A DNA stretch of 64,000 nt from Devosia beringensis (GCF_014926585.1 NZ_CP045422.1:868001-932000), one strand, 5' to 3'. Numbered from the stretch's first letter, positions 8,272-17,214 are shown. Notes: a model not told the origin generated them from the letters alone. Program-made: numbers and translations.

Positions 8272-10527
8272 ATGAAACTCACAAAAACAATTTATGGCGC
8301 AGGTGGCATACTGGTCGCGGTCGCAGTAGCTGGGACCATTGCAAACTTCTTTATCGCTGGTGCCGCGCACGAGGGCGCTCGGTTAGCCCAACAGGACGCT
8401 GTGGCTTCGTTAACCGCCAGCCAACAGATTACAGCCGCCATCTACGACATTAAAATCGACATTGTGCAGGTCCAGCAGTGGCTGACCGACGTCTCGGCCA
8501 CGCGTGGGCTGGATGGTCTGAATGACGGCTATGATCAGGCCAAGAAATTTGCAGACCGACTACCCGACGACGTGGCGCGCGCCAAGGCACTCGCTACAGA
8601 TTTGGGCCAGGATGGACTGGTCGTTACACTCGATACCATCAGCACGCAGTTCGCTCCTTATTATGCAGCCGGCCAGAAAATGGCGGATGCTTACGTCGCC
8701 GGTGGGCCCGAGCAGGGCAACACCATGATGGGTCAGTTTGACGAAACTGCAAGCGCCGTTGGTGCATCGGTCGATGCGATGGTCGCAGCTCTAGATATCC
8801 TCAATGAGGAAATTCAAGGCACTTTGCGCGTGGAAGACGACGCCGCTGCGCAGTTGCAGCAGATCAGCACCTGGCTCGACTTTGCCAGCCATCTGGTGGC
8901 CGTGCTGGGCATTGTGGGTTTGCTGGCGTTTGTGGTCGACAAGTTTCGCCGCCTGCGCGATGTGGCCTTTGTCGCGACCGAAATCGCTGGCGGCAATCTC
9001 GATGCCCCCCGTCTTGGCAAGTCCAAATGGGATGAACTGGCCGCCGTGTTCAAGGCGATTGGTGTATTCCGGGACCAGGGCCATGAACTCAACGCCTTTA
9101 AGGAAGATACCGCGCGCCAGCTGCTGGTGGCCGCTGACAGCAATGGGCAAATCGACGCTATCGGTAAGTCACAGGCCGTCGTCGCCTTTGACACCCAAGG
9201 CGTTATCTTGGGCGCGAATAAGAATTTCCTTGATACGGTAGGCTATCGGCTCGACGAGATCGTGGGCAAGCATCATTCGATGTTCCTAGCCGCCGAGGAC
9301 GGTCGCGCCCCGGACTATGCCGCCTTCTGGGAGCGTTTGCGCCAGGGCACATTCGATCAGGGCGAGTATCGCCGGATCAGCAAGACGGGCGAGGTCATTT
9401 GGCTGCAGGCCAGCTATAACCCAATTCTTGATCCCGGCGGCAGGGTGACCAAGATTGTCAAATACGCCTCCGACATCACAAAGCGCAAACAAGTGGTTAC
9501 CCTGCTCACCGCTAGCCTGGAGCGGCTCGCCGAGGGCGATCTGGACGCAAGGATCGAGACGGTGTTCCGCGCAGACTTCGAGCCGGTTCGAGAGGCGCTC
9601 AACAGCACGGTTGACAGACTGACCAGCATCATCGGCCAGCTGCGCAATACATCGGGTTCACTCAAGACTGCCACGAGCGAAATCCTCAGTGGCGCCAATG
9701 ATCTGAGCGACCGCACAACCAAGCAGGCCGCGGCGATCGAGGAGACCTCGGCATCAATGGAGCAGCTGGCCGCCACGGTCAACGCGAACGCTAAGCGAGC
9801 TGAACAGGCCAATGGCCGGACTAAGTCGGTGGCGCAGACGGCCGATGACACCGGCGAGGTGATGAGCCAGGCTACCGGAGCGATGGAAAAGATCACCAGT
9901 TCGTCGGCCAAGATCTCCAACATCATAGGGCTGATCGACGATATTGCTTTCCAGACCAATCTGCTGGCGCTGAACGCCTCGGTGGAAGCGGCCCGGGCGG
10001 GCGATGCAGGCAAGGGCTTTGCGGTGGTGGCCGTGGAAGTGCGGCGCCTGGCCCAATCGGCTGCCAGCGCATCGTCGGACGTTAAAAAGCTGATTGATGA
10101 ATCGGCTGTGGAAGTCAGCTCAGGCAGCAGGTTGGTTGCAGAAGCTTCCACCAAGCTCAGTCTGATGGTGGACGGCGTGCGCGAGAGCGCATCGCTGGTA
10201 CAAGCTATTGCCGAGGCCACCCATGAGCAGTCCAATGCCATTGCCGAAGTCTCCACGGCAATCCGCGAAATGGACGAGATGACTCAGCACAATGCGGCAC
10301 TGGTGGAACAGACCAATGCAGCCATTGAGCAGACCGAGGCCCAGGCAGCCGATCTCGATCGCGTTGTGGACGTCTTCGTATTGCCCGGCCAAACCCGCGG
10401 GTCACGTGGTATGGTAGCCCACCCGATCCCGTCACCGTCTAAGGCCAATACACCTCGCCAGATGACATCCCGGACACTCCAAACGCACGGTAATGCAGCT
10501 GTAAAGCAGGACTGGGCAGAATTCTAG
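8272..10527 (+). CDS. Methyl-accepting chemotaxis protein with PAS domain
   Basis: A 751-residue chemoreceptor. TM1 is about residues 7-29, followed by a periplasmic helical region (about 30-200) and TM2 at about 204-224; then come a HAMP-like segment, a PAS domain (about 300-410), a second HAMP-like stretch ([13 protein letters not shown]) and the methyl-accepting signalling domain. The hairpin tip is intact ([27 protein letters not shown]) and should contact CheA/CheW. The C-terminus ends in QDWAEF, fitting the xWxxF pentapeptide that tethers CheR/CheB in some receptors. No other che genes are nearby. Base composition is less GC-biased than the neighbours, which may reflect a separate origin. 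Confidence 0.93.
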   Translation: MKLTKTIYGAGGILVAVAVAGTIANFFIAGAAHEGARLAQQDAVASLTASQQITAAIYDIKIDIVQVQQWLTDVSATRGLDGLNDGYDQAKKFADRLPDDVARAKALATDLGQDGLVVTLDTISTQFAPYYAAGQKMADAYVAGGPEQGNTMMGQFDETASAVGASVDAMVAALDILNEEIQGTLRVEDDAAAQLQQISTWLDFASHLVAVLGIVGLLAFVVDKFRRLRDVAFVATEIAGGNLDAPRLGKSKWDELAAVFKAIGVFRDQGHELNAFKEDTARQLLVAADSNGQIDAIGKSQAVVAFDTQGVILGANKNFLDTVGYRLDEIVGKHHSMFLAAEDGRAPDYAAFWERLRQGTFDQGEYRRISKTGEVIWLQASYNPILDPGGRVTKIVKYASDITKRKQVVTLLTASLERLAEGDLDARIETVFRADFEPVREALNSTVDRLTSIIGQLRNTSGSLKTATSEILSGANDLSDRTTKQAAAIEETSASMEQLAATVNANAKRAEQANGRTKSVAQTADDTGEVMSQATGAMEKITSSSAKISNIIGLIDDIAFQTNLLALNASVEAARAGDAGKGFAVVAVEVRRLAQSAASASSDVKKLIDESAVEVSSGSRLVAEASTKLSLMVDGVRESASLVQAIAEATHEQSNAIAEVSTAIREMDEMTQHNAALVEQTNAAIEQTEAQAADLDRVVDVFVLPGQTRGSRGMVAHPIPSPSKANTPRQMTSRTLQTHGNAAVKQDWAEF

Positions 10528-10926
10528 AATAGGCGCCGTTGGCAGACATCGAAGCGTCGCGGCTTGACTGCGGCGTTTCTTTTTCAGGCTGTTGCAGAAG
10601 CGGTTCTGATAGCATTTTCAGCAGACGGGTAAGACTTTGGCCGGCATGCAGTCGCAAACCAAACCTCGCAATGAAGTGTGCCTATGACCGCAAAGTGATG
10701 ACACTGGGCGAGCCGCTAATCAACGTCTGCTTAAGGGTATTGGCAACGTTGGGCTTAGCGGCTGAAATGGGGTCGATAGCGACTGTTTAGCCGCTCCTGC
10801 CGGGCGGGTGCAGATGGTAATGGGACTGGGCGCCTCAAGCGCGCAGCTCGCGCCGGCGTCCAGCCTATTGGTGTCCCAAACAGTGTCGGCGGCAGGCGGG
10901 CGCTATCGCACGCCCGCCTATTGGTT
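10528..10926. other. Intergenic region downstream of the chemoreceptor gene
   Basis: 399 bp with only short frames of no recognisable family in either direction. It contains GAAATGGGGTCG at 10764-10775, repeated exactly at 62941-62952 in another gene-poor gap. No terminator with a convincing T-run was found. Confidence 0.5.
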
Positions 10927-11367
10927 CTACTGCACGGAACTGATCGGCGTTGCCGCTGGTGCGGTCGCCGCAACAGAGGTTTCGGGAAGCGAGGTGATAT
11001 CAACCTCGGCCAGCCGGTCCGCGCAAAGGCCTGCGGCGCCATCCACCGGTTCTTCACGATCTCCGAATGTGACCCAGCCTGCCTCCTCAAGTGTCCCGTC
11101 GCGGCTGTAGGTGCTTTCTTCGATCAGCGCTGTCAGGCTGACCCTTGCATCGGGAGAAGCAAGATAGCGTTTCACGCAGATATCGGCCGCCAACTCGGCG
11201 ACGGCTTGTTCCGCTGTCAAATCGGCTCTTTCCTGAGCCGAACCACCAGTGACCCAGCCGCCCCAGCTAAACCCGATCACCATTGTCGCCACGGCACATG
11301 CCGCGCCTGTCCAGAAAAGCGTTGCCTTGCCGGCTTTAAAATCACGAAATTTTTCTGAAACGGACAT
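10927..11367 (-). CDS. Small membrane protein of unknown function
   Basis: A 146-residue protein with one transmembrane helix near the N-terminus (TLFWTGAACAVATMVIGFSWGGWVTG) and a soluble, probably periplasmic, remainder with two cysteines (ICVKRY and LCADR) that might pair. The pattern of a GFSWGGWVTGG helix followed by a helical Ala/Glu-rich domain is common among uncharacterised alphaproteobacterial proteins. The start MSVSEKF at 11367 is chosen because GGAGGCAGCG sits directly before it. It stands alone between two gene-poor gaps. Confidence 0.7.
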   Translation of the reverse strand: MSVSEKFRDFKAGKATLFWTGAACAVATMVIGFSWGGWVTGGSAQERADLTAEQAVAELAADICVKRYLASPDARVSLTALIEESTYSRDGTLEEAGWVTFGDREEPVDGAAGLCADRLAEVDITSLPETSVAATAPAATPISSVQ

Positions 11368-11842
11368 CGCTGCCTCCAATCAAATGTGTTTAAGGCCTTG
11401 GCCCCTTGATGGCGGCATTGTGTCATATCTACGGCTGATGCGCGAATTTCCAATATACTTCTATATTTGAGATTTATAAATCGACCAACTGATAATAAAC
11501 TCTGGAATTTTTACCGATTGAATGCAAAATATATTATGTAAGCGCCTGATTTTTATTTGACTTGAATTATACTTCATTCTCACAAAAACGTGACCGCACT
11601 TTGCAGTTCATAGTTTTTGAGGCGCGATGTCGACAATTGCCCACAAGAATGGCGGGACGGCCAATGGCCTCAACTCCCGCAACCCTGCGCGCAAACGCTC
11701 GAACCTGACAGCTGGCACCGCGCCGGCGATGTCCGCTTTCAGACAGCCGTGCCCTGAGCATGGGGATTGAACAGGCGTTGGAAACCGACGTCCCGCGTCT
11801 CGCTGGACCAGGCTTGTCCGGTGGGCAAGCACCACCCACCCC
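11368..11842. other. AT-rich gene-poor gap
   Basis: 475 bp in which 11440-11600 is visibly A/T-dominated, unlike the rest of the window. A 90-codon minus-strand frame (11567-11839) exists but has no signal peptide, domain or usable ribosome-binding site and is probably not a gene. It may be the edge of acquired DNA. Confidence 0.5.
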
Positions 11843-12349
11843 TCACCCCGCGCGGAGCCAGGGTTGGAAGCTGCCGCCGGCGATCATGGCCCAGTAGAGC
11901 TTGCCGCTGGAGCTGCGGGCGGCGGCGAGGCCGAATTCGATGAACTTTTCGTTGAGCAGGGTCGAGCGGTGGCCGGACGAATTCATCCAGCCCTCGATGG
12001 CGCCGGGCAGGTCCTTGTAGCCCTTGGCAACGTTTTCGCCGACGGCGCCGATATAGCCCGCCGCGGTGACGCGTTCGCGCAGGGTGACGCCCAGATCGTG
12101 GCTGAGCGTATCCTTGCTGGCCATGAGGCGCGCCTGGGAGCGGGCGGCATTTTCGAGCACGGGATTATAGGTCCAGGGACCGGCGCCATTGGCGGCGCGC
12201 ACGGCATTGATGGCGAGCAGGATCTCGGTATCGGTGAGAGTCTCGGGCGTGCTGGCCGATTTGGGCAGGACGGGAATGGTGGCCGAACAGGCGGCCAGGG
12301 CCGCGGCGGCGCTAAGGATGAGGACGGAGCGGCGGGTCAAGTCGAGCAT
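11843..12349 (-). CDS. CAP-domain (SCP/PR-1-like) lipoprotein
   Basis: A 168-residue secreted protein. The N-terminus has twin arginines (LTRRSVLIL), a hydrophobic stretch and a lipobox LAAC, so it should be a lipid-anchored envelope protein. The body is a CAP domain: LLAINAVRAANGAGPWTYNPVLENAARSQARLMAS, LSHDLG, VGENVAKG and WMNSSGHRSTLLNEKFIEFGLA carry the two conserved His/Glu positions. Bacterial CAP proteins have no agreed activity. The start at 12349 is set by the lipoprotein signal; the longer frame upstream is not protein-like. It is divergent from the EamA gene. Confidence 0.88.
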   Translation of the reverse strand: MLDLTRRSVLILSAAAALAACSATIPVLPKSASTPETLTDTEILLAINAVRAANGAGPWTYNPVLENAARSQARLMASKDTLSHDLGVTLRERVTAAGYIGAVGENVAKGYKDLPGAIEGWMNSSGHRSTLLNEKFIEFGLAAARSSSGKLYWAMIAGGSFQPWLRAG

Positions 12350-12453
12350 CAAGCAATTCCTGTGGCACGCGGTTTGTGGCAGAATAATTGTGGCGCTTTG
12401 GAGTCGCGGCACTGCGCAACACCGCGATATTGCGCAGGGGGCGTTGCCAGTCC

Positions 12454-12888
12454 ATGAAGATCGTCTGGGAAAGCTGGCAGTTCTGGGCCCTGATGTCGGC
12501 GGGCTTTGCAGCACTGACCGCGATCTTTGCCAAGATCGGCATCGAAAACATCAATTCCGACTTCGCCACGCTGGTGCGCACCTGCGTGATCCTGCTGGTG
12601 CTGGCTGCAATCGTTGCGGCGACGGGGCAGTTCCAGCCGCTCGACAGCATTTCGAGCAAGACCTACGTCTTCCTGGTGCTGTCGGGCCTGGCGACGGGCG
12701 CCTCCTGGATCGCCTATTTCCGCGCGCTCAAGATCGGCCAGGCGGCGCAGGTCGCGCCGGTGGACAAGCTCAGCGTGGTGCTGGTGGCGATCTTTGGCGT
12801 GATCTTCCTGGGCGAACGGCTGAGCGCTCCCAACTGGCTGGGCGTGGCGCTGATCATGGCCGGGGCGGTGCTGGTGGCCTGGCGCTAG
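12454..12888 (+). CDS. EamA-family transporter, half-size
   Basis: A 144-residue membrane protein holding one EamA repeat rather than the usual pair: about five hydrophobic helices, with KIGIENINSDFATLVRT in the first part and AQVAPVDKLSVVLVAIFGVIFLGERLSAPNWLGVALIMAGAVLVAW at the end, the hallmark of drug/metabolite transporters. Proteins of this size are thought to act as homodimers, like the SMR family. The ATG at 12454 begins MKIVWESWQFW. Its stop shares the CTAG at 12885-12888 with the stop of the convergent kinase gene. Confidence 0.88.
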   Translation: MKIVWESWQFWALMSAGFAALTAIFAKIGIENINSDFATLVRTCVILLVLAAIVAATGQFQPLDSISSKTYVFLVLSGLATGASWIAYFRALKIGQAAQVAPVDKLSVVLVAIFGVIFLGERLSAPNWLGVALIMAGAVLVAWR

Positions 12889-13736
12889 GCCTGATCATAG
12901 GCGCTGAGCAGCAGCGGCAGCATGGTCAGTTGCCAGGTGATCGCTTCGCCATCGGCCAGCGACCAGCAGGCCGACAGGGCGGCATGGGCGCAGGCCCAAC
13001 CCAGGATGCGCTTGCGATCATGGCCGAGCCGTTCGGCGATGATATCGGCCAGGGCCGCAATGCGCCGCGGATCCTTGACCTGATCGGGCGCGCCGACCGG
13101 GTTGATGAAGGCATTGGCCAGTTCATAAGCCGGATCGCCGAGCAGGCCCTTGGGGTCGATGGCCAGCCAGCCGCGATCGGAGGAGAGGATATTGTCATGG
13201 TGCAGATCGCCGTGCAGCGGAATCTGCGCGGTGGGGCGATCGAACAGCTTATGGGCAATGCCGGCGGCCCGGGCATACATGTCGCGGGCGGTATGGGGCC
13301 AGATGCGCACCTCGGTATCGAACAGCGCCTGAAAGCGTTCGCGCAGGGGCAGCAGGAATTCGGGCGCTTCGCCGCGCGGCCGCTGCAGACCGGCAACCAG
13401 GGTACAGAGCGCGATGCTGGCCTGGTCATCATGGCCGGCCCGCACGGCATCGCCCAGGGTGCCGCCATCAAGCCATTCCATGAAAATGGTGTCACCATGG
13501 ATCTCAAAGATCGTGGCGGCGCCCTCCCCGCCATACCATTCCAGCAACTGGGCGCCGCGCCGCTCCTCGACGGCGCCAAGGGGCTTGAGAATCTTGAGCA
13601 CGGCAAAGTTGCGCCCGTTCTGTTCGACCCGGAAGATTGCGCTGCGGCTGCTGTCGGCGATCGGCGTCGACTTGGTCAGCGACCAGCGGATCATGGCGCG
13701 GCTGAGCGCGGTTTCGACAGGCGACTGATTCATCAT
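12885..13736 (-). CDS. Aminoglycoside/hydroxyurea phosphotransferase-like kinase
   Basis: A protein of about 283 residues in the APH(6)/hydroxyurea antibiotic-resistance kinase family, related to streptomycin 6-kinase. The kinase core is visible: FAVLKILKPLG (ATP-binding lysine), IFMEWLDGGTLGDAV (hinge), LHGDLHHDNIL (catalytic loop, HGD) and LAIDPKGLLGDPAYELANAFINP (metal-binding Asp region). Substrate specificity and a resistance role cannot be judged from sequence. The start is ambiguous among Mets at 13745, 13736 and 13733; 13736 is preferred because GGCGG precedes it. Confidence 0.82.
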   Translation of the reverse strand: MMNQSPVETALSRAMIRWSLTKSTPIADSSRSAIFRVEQNGRNFAVLKILKPLGAVEERRGAQLLEWYGGEGAATIFEIHGDTIFMEWLDGGTLGDAVRAGHDDQASIALCTLVAGLQRPRGEAPEFLLPLRERFQALFDTEVRIWPHTARDMYARAAGIAHKLFDRPTAQIPLHGDLHHDNILSSDRGWLAIDPKGLLGDPAYELANAFINPVGAPDQVKDPRRIAALADIIAERLGHDRKRILGWACAHAALSACWSLADGEAITWQLTMLPLLLSAYDQA

Positions 13737-13940
13737 GGCGGCCATTAGATCAGAAGCAGGCGCCCGATTCGACTGGCAGCAGGGCGACCGGCGGAAAGTT
13801 GATGCCTTATGAGCCCCAATTGGTGGCTTTTGACACAAAAGCAAGCATAGCGCGCGAAAGGGCTGGGCCCGAAAGGCTTGTTAAGCAGGCGCGGGCGCAT
13901 GATGGGGGCTTGCAGAGGCATGACCTGGGGAGGGCCTTCC

Positions 13941-14105
13941 ATGACGAACCAAGAGTATAGCGAGCCGGACAGGACGACCAGCAGCGACGCCATCCAGGGC
14001 GGGCCCGGACTGTTGCGACAGCTCGGCAATGGCCTGGGTGGGCTGGCCGTACTGCTGCTGACCGGGCTGATCCTGATGATCGTGGTGGTGTTGAAGTCGC
14101 GATAG
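13941..14105 (+). CDS. 54-residue single-pass membrane protein
   Basis: A small gene with a good ribosome-binding site (GGAGGG about 8 nt before the ATG). The product has a polar N-terminal half (MTNQEYSEPDRTTSSDAIQ) and one C-terminal helix (LGGLAVLLLTGLILMIVVVL) ending in KSR, so it is probably tail-anchored with the N-terminus inside. No family was recognised. It lies directly beside the insertion element. Confidence 0.6.
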   Translation: MTNQEYSEPDRTTSSDAIQGGPGLLRQLGNGLGGLAVLLLTGLILMIVVVLKSR

Positions 14106-14149
14106 GGGCAGCCCCCACCTATCCTCCCCCTGAGCAACCGTGTTTGCGG

Positions 14150-15091
14150 TCAAGCTGTGTTGGTGTGCCAGGGGGTGTTGTTGGCAAGGACGGCATTGGC
14201 TGTCGTGATGAGTTTGCGCATGGCGGCGACGATGGCGAGCTTTCCCGGTTTGCCCTGGGCGCGCAGCCTTTTGTAGAAGTCGCGGATGGGCGGGTTAGCA
14301 CGGATGGCCGACAGGGTGGCCATATAGAGAGCGCAGCGCACCGAGAGGCGTCCGCCGGCGATATGGGCCTGGCCGCGCATCTCACCACTATCGCGGTTGA
14401 AGGGGGCGACTCCGGCCAAGGCGGCCGCCTGCTTGTTGCCGATGCCGCCCAGCTCGGGCATTTCGGCCAGCAGCACGGCGGCCGTAGTCTGGCCGATGCC
14501 GGGGATGGTGGTGAGTAGTTCGGCCCGGCGCCGTAGCGTCGCATCGCTATCGATCTGGCGGGTAATGGCCCGATCCATCTCGCCGATCTGGCTGCTCAAG
14601 AAGCCTATATGAGCATCGATGCTGGCTTGCGCCAGCGCAGCTTCAGGGTGCTCGCGACGCTGCTTTTCCATGGCCAGCATATCCACCATCTGGCGGCGCC
14701 GGCGCACCAGATCGGCCATTTCCACGGCATTTGGATCGTAGAGGGGGTCGGGATCTGGGTGCATCAGGTGAGCGAAGCGCAGGATCGCCGCGGCGTCAAT
14801 CGCATCGGTCTTGGCCAGCAGCCCGTCGGCCCGAGCCAGATCGCGCACCCGGCGCGGGTTAATCGTGCTCAGCGCGATGCCATGCTGGCTGAGCGAGCGG
14901 GCCATCAGCCGCGTATAGCTGCCGGTGGCCTCACAGACCAGATGGGGCCGGGTCAGGCTGGAGATCTTTTGCACCAACCGAGCCATGCCAGCCGGATTAT
15001 TGGACACGCGCAACCTGCTCGAGCCGGTGATGGCCAGATCCAGGTGCTTCTTGGAGACGTCGACACCAACATAGTCTGGGGAAAAAATCAT
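14150..15091 (-). CDS. IS110-family transposase (DEDD recombinase)
   Basis: A 313-residue transposase. The N-terminal RuvC-like DEDD domain shows YVGVDVSKKHLD, VCEATGSYTRLM and LLAKTDAIDAAAILRFA, which carry the acidic metal-binding residues. The C-terminal transposase_20 domain has IPGIGQTTAAVLLAEMPELG, AALAGVAPFNRDSGEMRGQAHIAGGR and LSVRCALYM with the conserved serine used for strand transfer. The start MIFSPDYVGVDVSKKHLD at 15091 fits the family; the frame is open further upstream, but that stretch is the non-coding end. The gene looks intact, so the element may be active. Confidence 0.93.
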   Translation of the reverse strand: MIFSPDYVGVDVSKKHLDLAITGSSRLRVSNNPAGMARLVQKISSLTRPHLVCEATGSYTRLMARSLSQHGIALSTINPRRVRDLARADGLLAKTDAIDAAAILRFAHLMHPDPDPLYDPNAVEMADLVRRRRQMVDMLAMEKQRREHPEAALAQASIDAHIGFLSSQIGEMDRAITRQIDSDATLRRRAELLTTIPGIGQTTAAVLLAEMPELGGIGNKQAAALAGVAPFNRDSGEMRGQAHIAGGRLSVRCALYMATLSAIRANPPIRDFYKRLRAQGKPGKLAIVAAMRKLITTANAVLANNTPWHTNTA

Positions 15092-15346
15092 GATCGCTCT
15101 GCCTTGTATGCGGGCATGTCGCCCAACCAACCGTTCGAGACAGTCAAGATGGGCCGGACGCGTCTGCTCAGGGGCGAGCTTGCTGGCTCTTGGGGGACAC
15201 ACGCTATCCAGCCCGGGAGCCCGGTAAACCCAAAGCTCCCAGGCCGATCATCGCCAATCACGGCCTCCAAGCAAACATACAAGGGGGAGGGACAGATCGA
15301 GTTTGACGAACAACCTCACCCAACCCACTGCGCGGTCCCTCCCCCT
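15092..15346 (-). ncRNA. Putative bridge RNA region in the non-coding end of the IS
   Basis: IS110 elements encode a bridge RNA from the non-coding end before the transposase; this 255-nt segment is in that position and has no protein-like frame of its own. AGGGGGAGGGAC at 15282-15293 is an exact reverse complement of the terminal GTCCCTCCCCCT at 15335-15346. An RNA read on the minus strand would therefore contain a copy of the junction sequence that could guide donor or target pairing. A further stem (GAGCTTTGG...CCGGGCTC) lies downstream. Exact RNA ends cannot be set by eye. Confidence 0.5.
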
Positions 15347-15376
15347 CAGGGGGAGGATAGGTGGGGGTCATAAGAC

Positions 15377-16798
15377 CTACTTGATGCGATAGGCGTCCTT
15401 GGCGGCCTGGTAGCTGAGGTGGCTGGCGATGTCGGCGGCGGTGGAGCGGGTCAGGCGGTTTTCGCCGACCCAGCGGCCGAGGAAGCCACAGACTTCGCGG
15501 CGCCAGACGTCGTGGCGGGCGGGGATGGAGAGCAAAGCCCGCGTGTCATCGTTGAAGCCGGCAAGATTATAGAAGCCGGCGGTTTCCACCACCTGGTCGA
15601 GATAGCGGCGGATACCCTGCGGGCTATCATGGAACCACCAGGGCGGGCCGACCATGAGGCTGGGCCAATAGCCGGCCATGGGGGCCAGTTCGCGGGCATA
15701 GGTGGTTTCGTCGAGCACGAACATGATGAGGCGCAGATTGGGCGCGTTGCCGCAGCGCGACAGCAGAGCGCGCAGACCGTTGACGTAGTCGGTGGTGCCC
15801 GGAATGTCGGCGCCCAGATCGGTGCCACGTTCGGCCAGCAGCAGCGGATCGGTATTGCGGCGCGAGCCGGCATGGATCTGCATGACCATGCCATCCTCGA
15901 CGGCCAGGAGCGCCATTTCGGTCAGCATCTGGGCGCGGAACAGCTCGGCATCTTCGGGCGTGTGCTTGTTGGCCAGCACGCGGTCGAGCAGAGCCTGCTT
16001 TTCCACCAGCGGCAGGTCGGCGGTATTGGCACTGGGCACGCCATGGTCGGTGGCGACGGCGCCATATTGGCGGAAGTAAGCGCGGCGGTTGCGGTGGGCA
16101 TTGATCAGCCCGGCCCAGGAGGACACGTCCTCGCCGGCCAGCTCGCCGAACCTGAGCAGGTTTTCGACGATGGCGGGACGGCTCGGATCGGTGACGTCGT
16201 CGGGGCGATAGGTGGTGCGGACGCGGCCGATATAGCCGTCGGCGGCCATCTTCTGGTGATGCGGCAGCGTATCGAGGGCAAACTCGGTGGTGGCAATGAC
16301 TTCCACCCTGGCGCTGTCGAGCACGGCGCGTGGCAGCAAAGCTGGCGTGGCCAAAGCGGCGTCGATCCGGTCATAGATGGCGTCGGCCGTGGAAGCCGAA
16401 AGCTCTTCCTCAATGCCGAACGTTCCGTGCAGCGCGTGGTCGATCCAGGTCTTGGAGGGGGTGCCGGCAAAGAGATAATAGTTGGCGGCAAAGAGGCGCC
16501 AGGCGTCGCGGCCCTGGGCGACCGGCTTGCCATCCTTGCGGGGCACGCCGAGGTCATCATAGCTCAGGCCGCGGCTGCGCAGCATGCGCAGGACATAGTG
16601 GTCGGGCGTGAGGAACAGGCTGGCCGGATCGGCAAAGCGCTGATTGTTGGCGAACCAGGACGGATCGGTATGGCCATGCGGGCTGATCAGCGGCAGGTCT
16701 CTGACGGCAGCATAAAGCTCGCGCGCGATGGACTGGGCGGGCTCGGATGCGGGCAGCAGGCGGTCTGGGTGCAGATGGGTCATGGCGTTTTCTGCCAT
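15377..16798 (-). CDS. uxaC: Uronate (glucuronate/galacturonate) isomerase
   Basis: A 473-residue amidohydrolase-superfamily enzyme converting D-glucuronate to D-fructuronate, or D-galacturonate to D-tagaturonate, in the cytoplasm, the first step of hexuronate catabolism. Features: LPLISPHGHTDPSWFANNQRF (metal-binding HGH), FLTPDHYVLRMLRSRG, VIATTEFALDTL, MVMQIHAGSRRNTDP, FVLDETTYARELAPMAGYWPSLMVGPPWWFHDSP and FNDDTRALLSIPARHDVWRR. Length is as expected. A second in-frame ATG at 16783 (MTHLHPD) is an alternative start. No other hexuronate enzymes are adjacent. Confidence 0.95.
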   Translation of the reverse strand: MAENAMTHLHPDRLLPASEPAQSIARELYAAVRDLPLISPHGHTDPSWFANNQRFADPASLFLTPDHYVLRMLRSRGLSYDDLGVPRKDGKPVAQGRDAWRLFAANYYLFAGTPSKTWIDHALHGTFGIEEELSASTADAIYDRIDAALATPALLPRAVLDSARVEVIATTEFALDTLPHHQKMAADGYIGRVRTTYRPDDVTDPSRPAIVENLLRFGELAGEDVSSWAGLINAHRNRRAYFRQYGAVATDHGVPSANTADLPLVEKQALLDRVLANKHTPEDAELFRAQMLTEMALLAVEDGMVMQIHAGSRRNTDPLLLAERGTDLGADIPGTTDYVNGLRALLSRCGNAPNLRLIMFVLDETTYARELAPMAGYWPSLMVGPPWWFHDSPQGIRRYLDQVVETAGFYNLAGFNDDTRALLSIPARHDVWRREVCGFLGRWVGENRLTRSTAADIASHLSYQAAKDAYRIK

Positions 16799-16957
16799 GA
16801 TCCGCGGCCGGAATCAATCATCTTCCATACAAGATCAAACTCTGTGCCCTTTTATGTAAATTAACCCCGTTAAGAGGATCGCATTCGTCGCCGACGGAAG
16901 CGGGATTACCCTCTGAGGACGGGGTGAGAAGAGCGCAAAGCGGCGACCCACGAGCAC

Positions 16958-16978
16958 GCCGATCCATGACGGATCGGC
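16958..16978. promoter_or_regulatory. 8-bp hairpin ahead of a small gene
   Basis: GCCGATCC and GGATCGGC are perfect inverted repeats around ATGAC, ending 19 nt before the ATG at 16998. It could be a leader hairpin or an operator. No T-run follows. Confidence 0.4.
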
Positions 16979-16997
16979 CGGCAGAGGGACGATTGCG

Positions 16998-17165
16998 ATG
17001 GCACAACTGGACATTGAGCATGCGCGAGACGGAATGAGCCACACGCGGCTGCAGGCGCGACAGGCGGGTTATGTGCATCACGCACAGATCATGCTGGTGG
17101 CGGCGAGCCTGGCGGCGGCCGGCATCGTGGCGGTTGCCGCGACGATGATGACAACTCTGCTTTAG
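16998..17165 (+). CDS. 55-residue single-pass membrane protein
   Basis: A small frame starting ATG after GAGGGAC at suitable spacing. The product begins MAQLDIEHARDG, with a charged helical N-terminus, followed by one transmembrane helix near the C-terminus (MLVAASLAAAGIVAVAATMM). It ends 49 nt before the response regulator start and runs in the same direction, so it may be the first gene of that operon. No family was recognised; a small accessory of the sensor kinase is a possibility only. Confidence 0.55.
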   Translation: MAQLDIEHARDGMSHTRLQARQAGYVHHAQIMLVAASLAAAGIVAVAATMMTTLL

Positions 17166-17214
17166 ACAGGACGGGCGCAAGTCCTTACTGTGCGGCCGGG
17201 GAGAGCCGGCCGCC

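Larger units (their letters stand above)
14132..15346 (-). mobile_element. IS110-family insertion sequence, 1,215 bp
   Basis: The boundaries are deduced from the split palindrome and from the 9-bp sequence CCTCCCCCT present at both junctions (14123-14131 and 15338-15346). One copy belongs to the target and one to the element, so the exact edges are ambiguous within that stretch. There are no terminal inverted repeats, as expected for IS110. A single transposase gene is read on the minus strand. There are only 18 bp after its stop, but 255 bp before its start, the layout of the IS110 group, where the non-coding end encodes a guide RNA. Confidence 0.85.
14112..15367. repeat. 41-bp palindrome split by the insertion sequence
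   Basis: The left arm at 14112-14131 and the right arm at 15348-15367 are perfect 20-bp reverse complements of each other, with a single C at 15347 as the centre. Removing 14132-15346 restores a continuous palindrome of the same family as those at 6382 and 18047. The element therefore entered precisely at the symmetry centre. Confidence 0.85.

Noticed and set aside
11567-11839. 90-codon minus-strand frame in the AT-rich gap
   Set aside because: No ribosome-binding site, no signal peptide or domain, and Arg/Cys-rich translation typical of chance frames.
12189-13748. 519-codon plus-strand frame spanning EamA and kinase genes
   Set aside because: It overlaps two supported genes in another frame or strand, and its translation is Gly/Arg/Gln-rich without hydrophobic structure.
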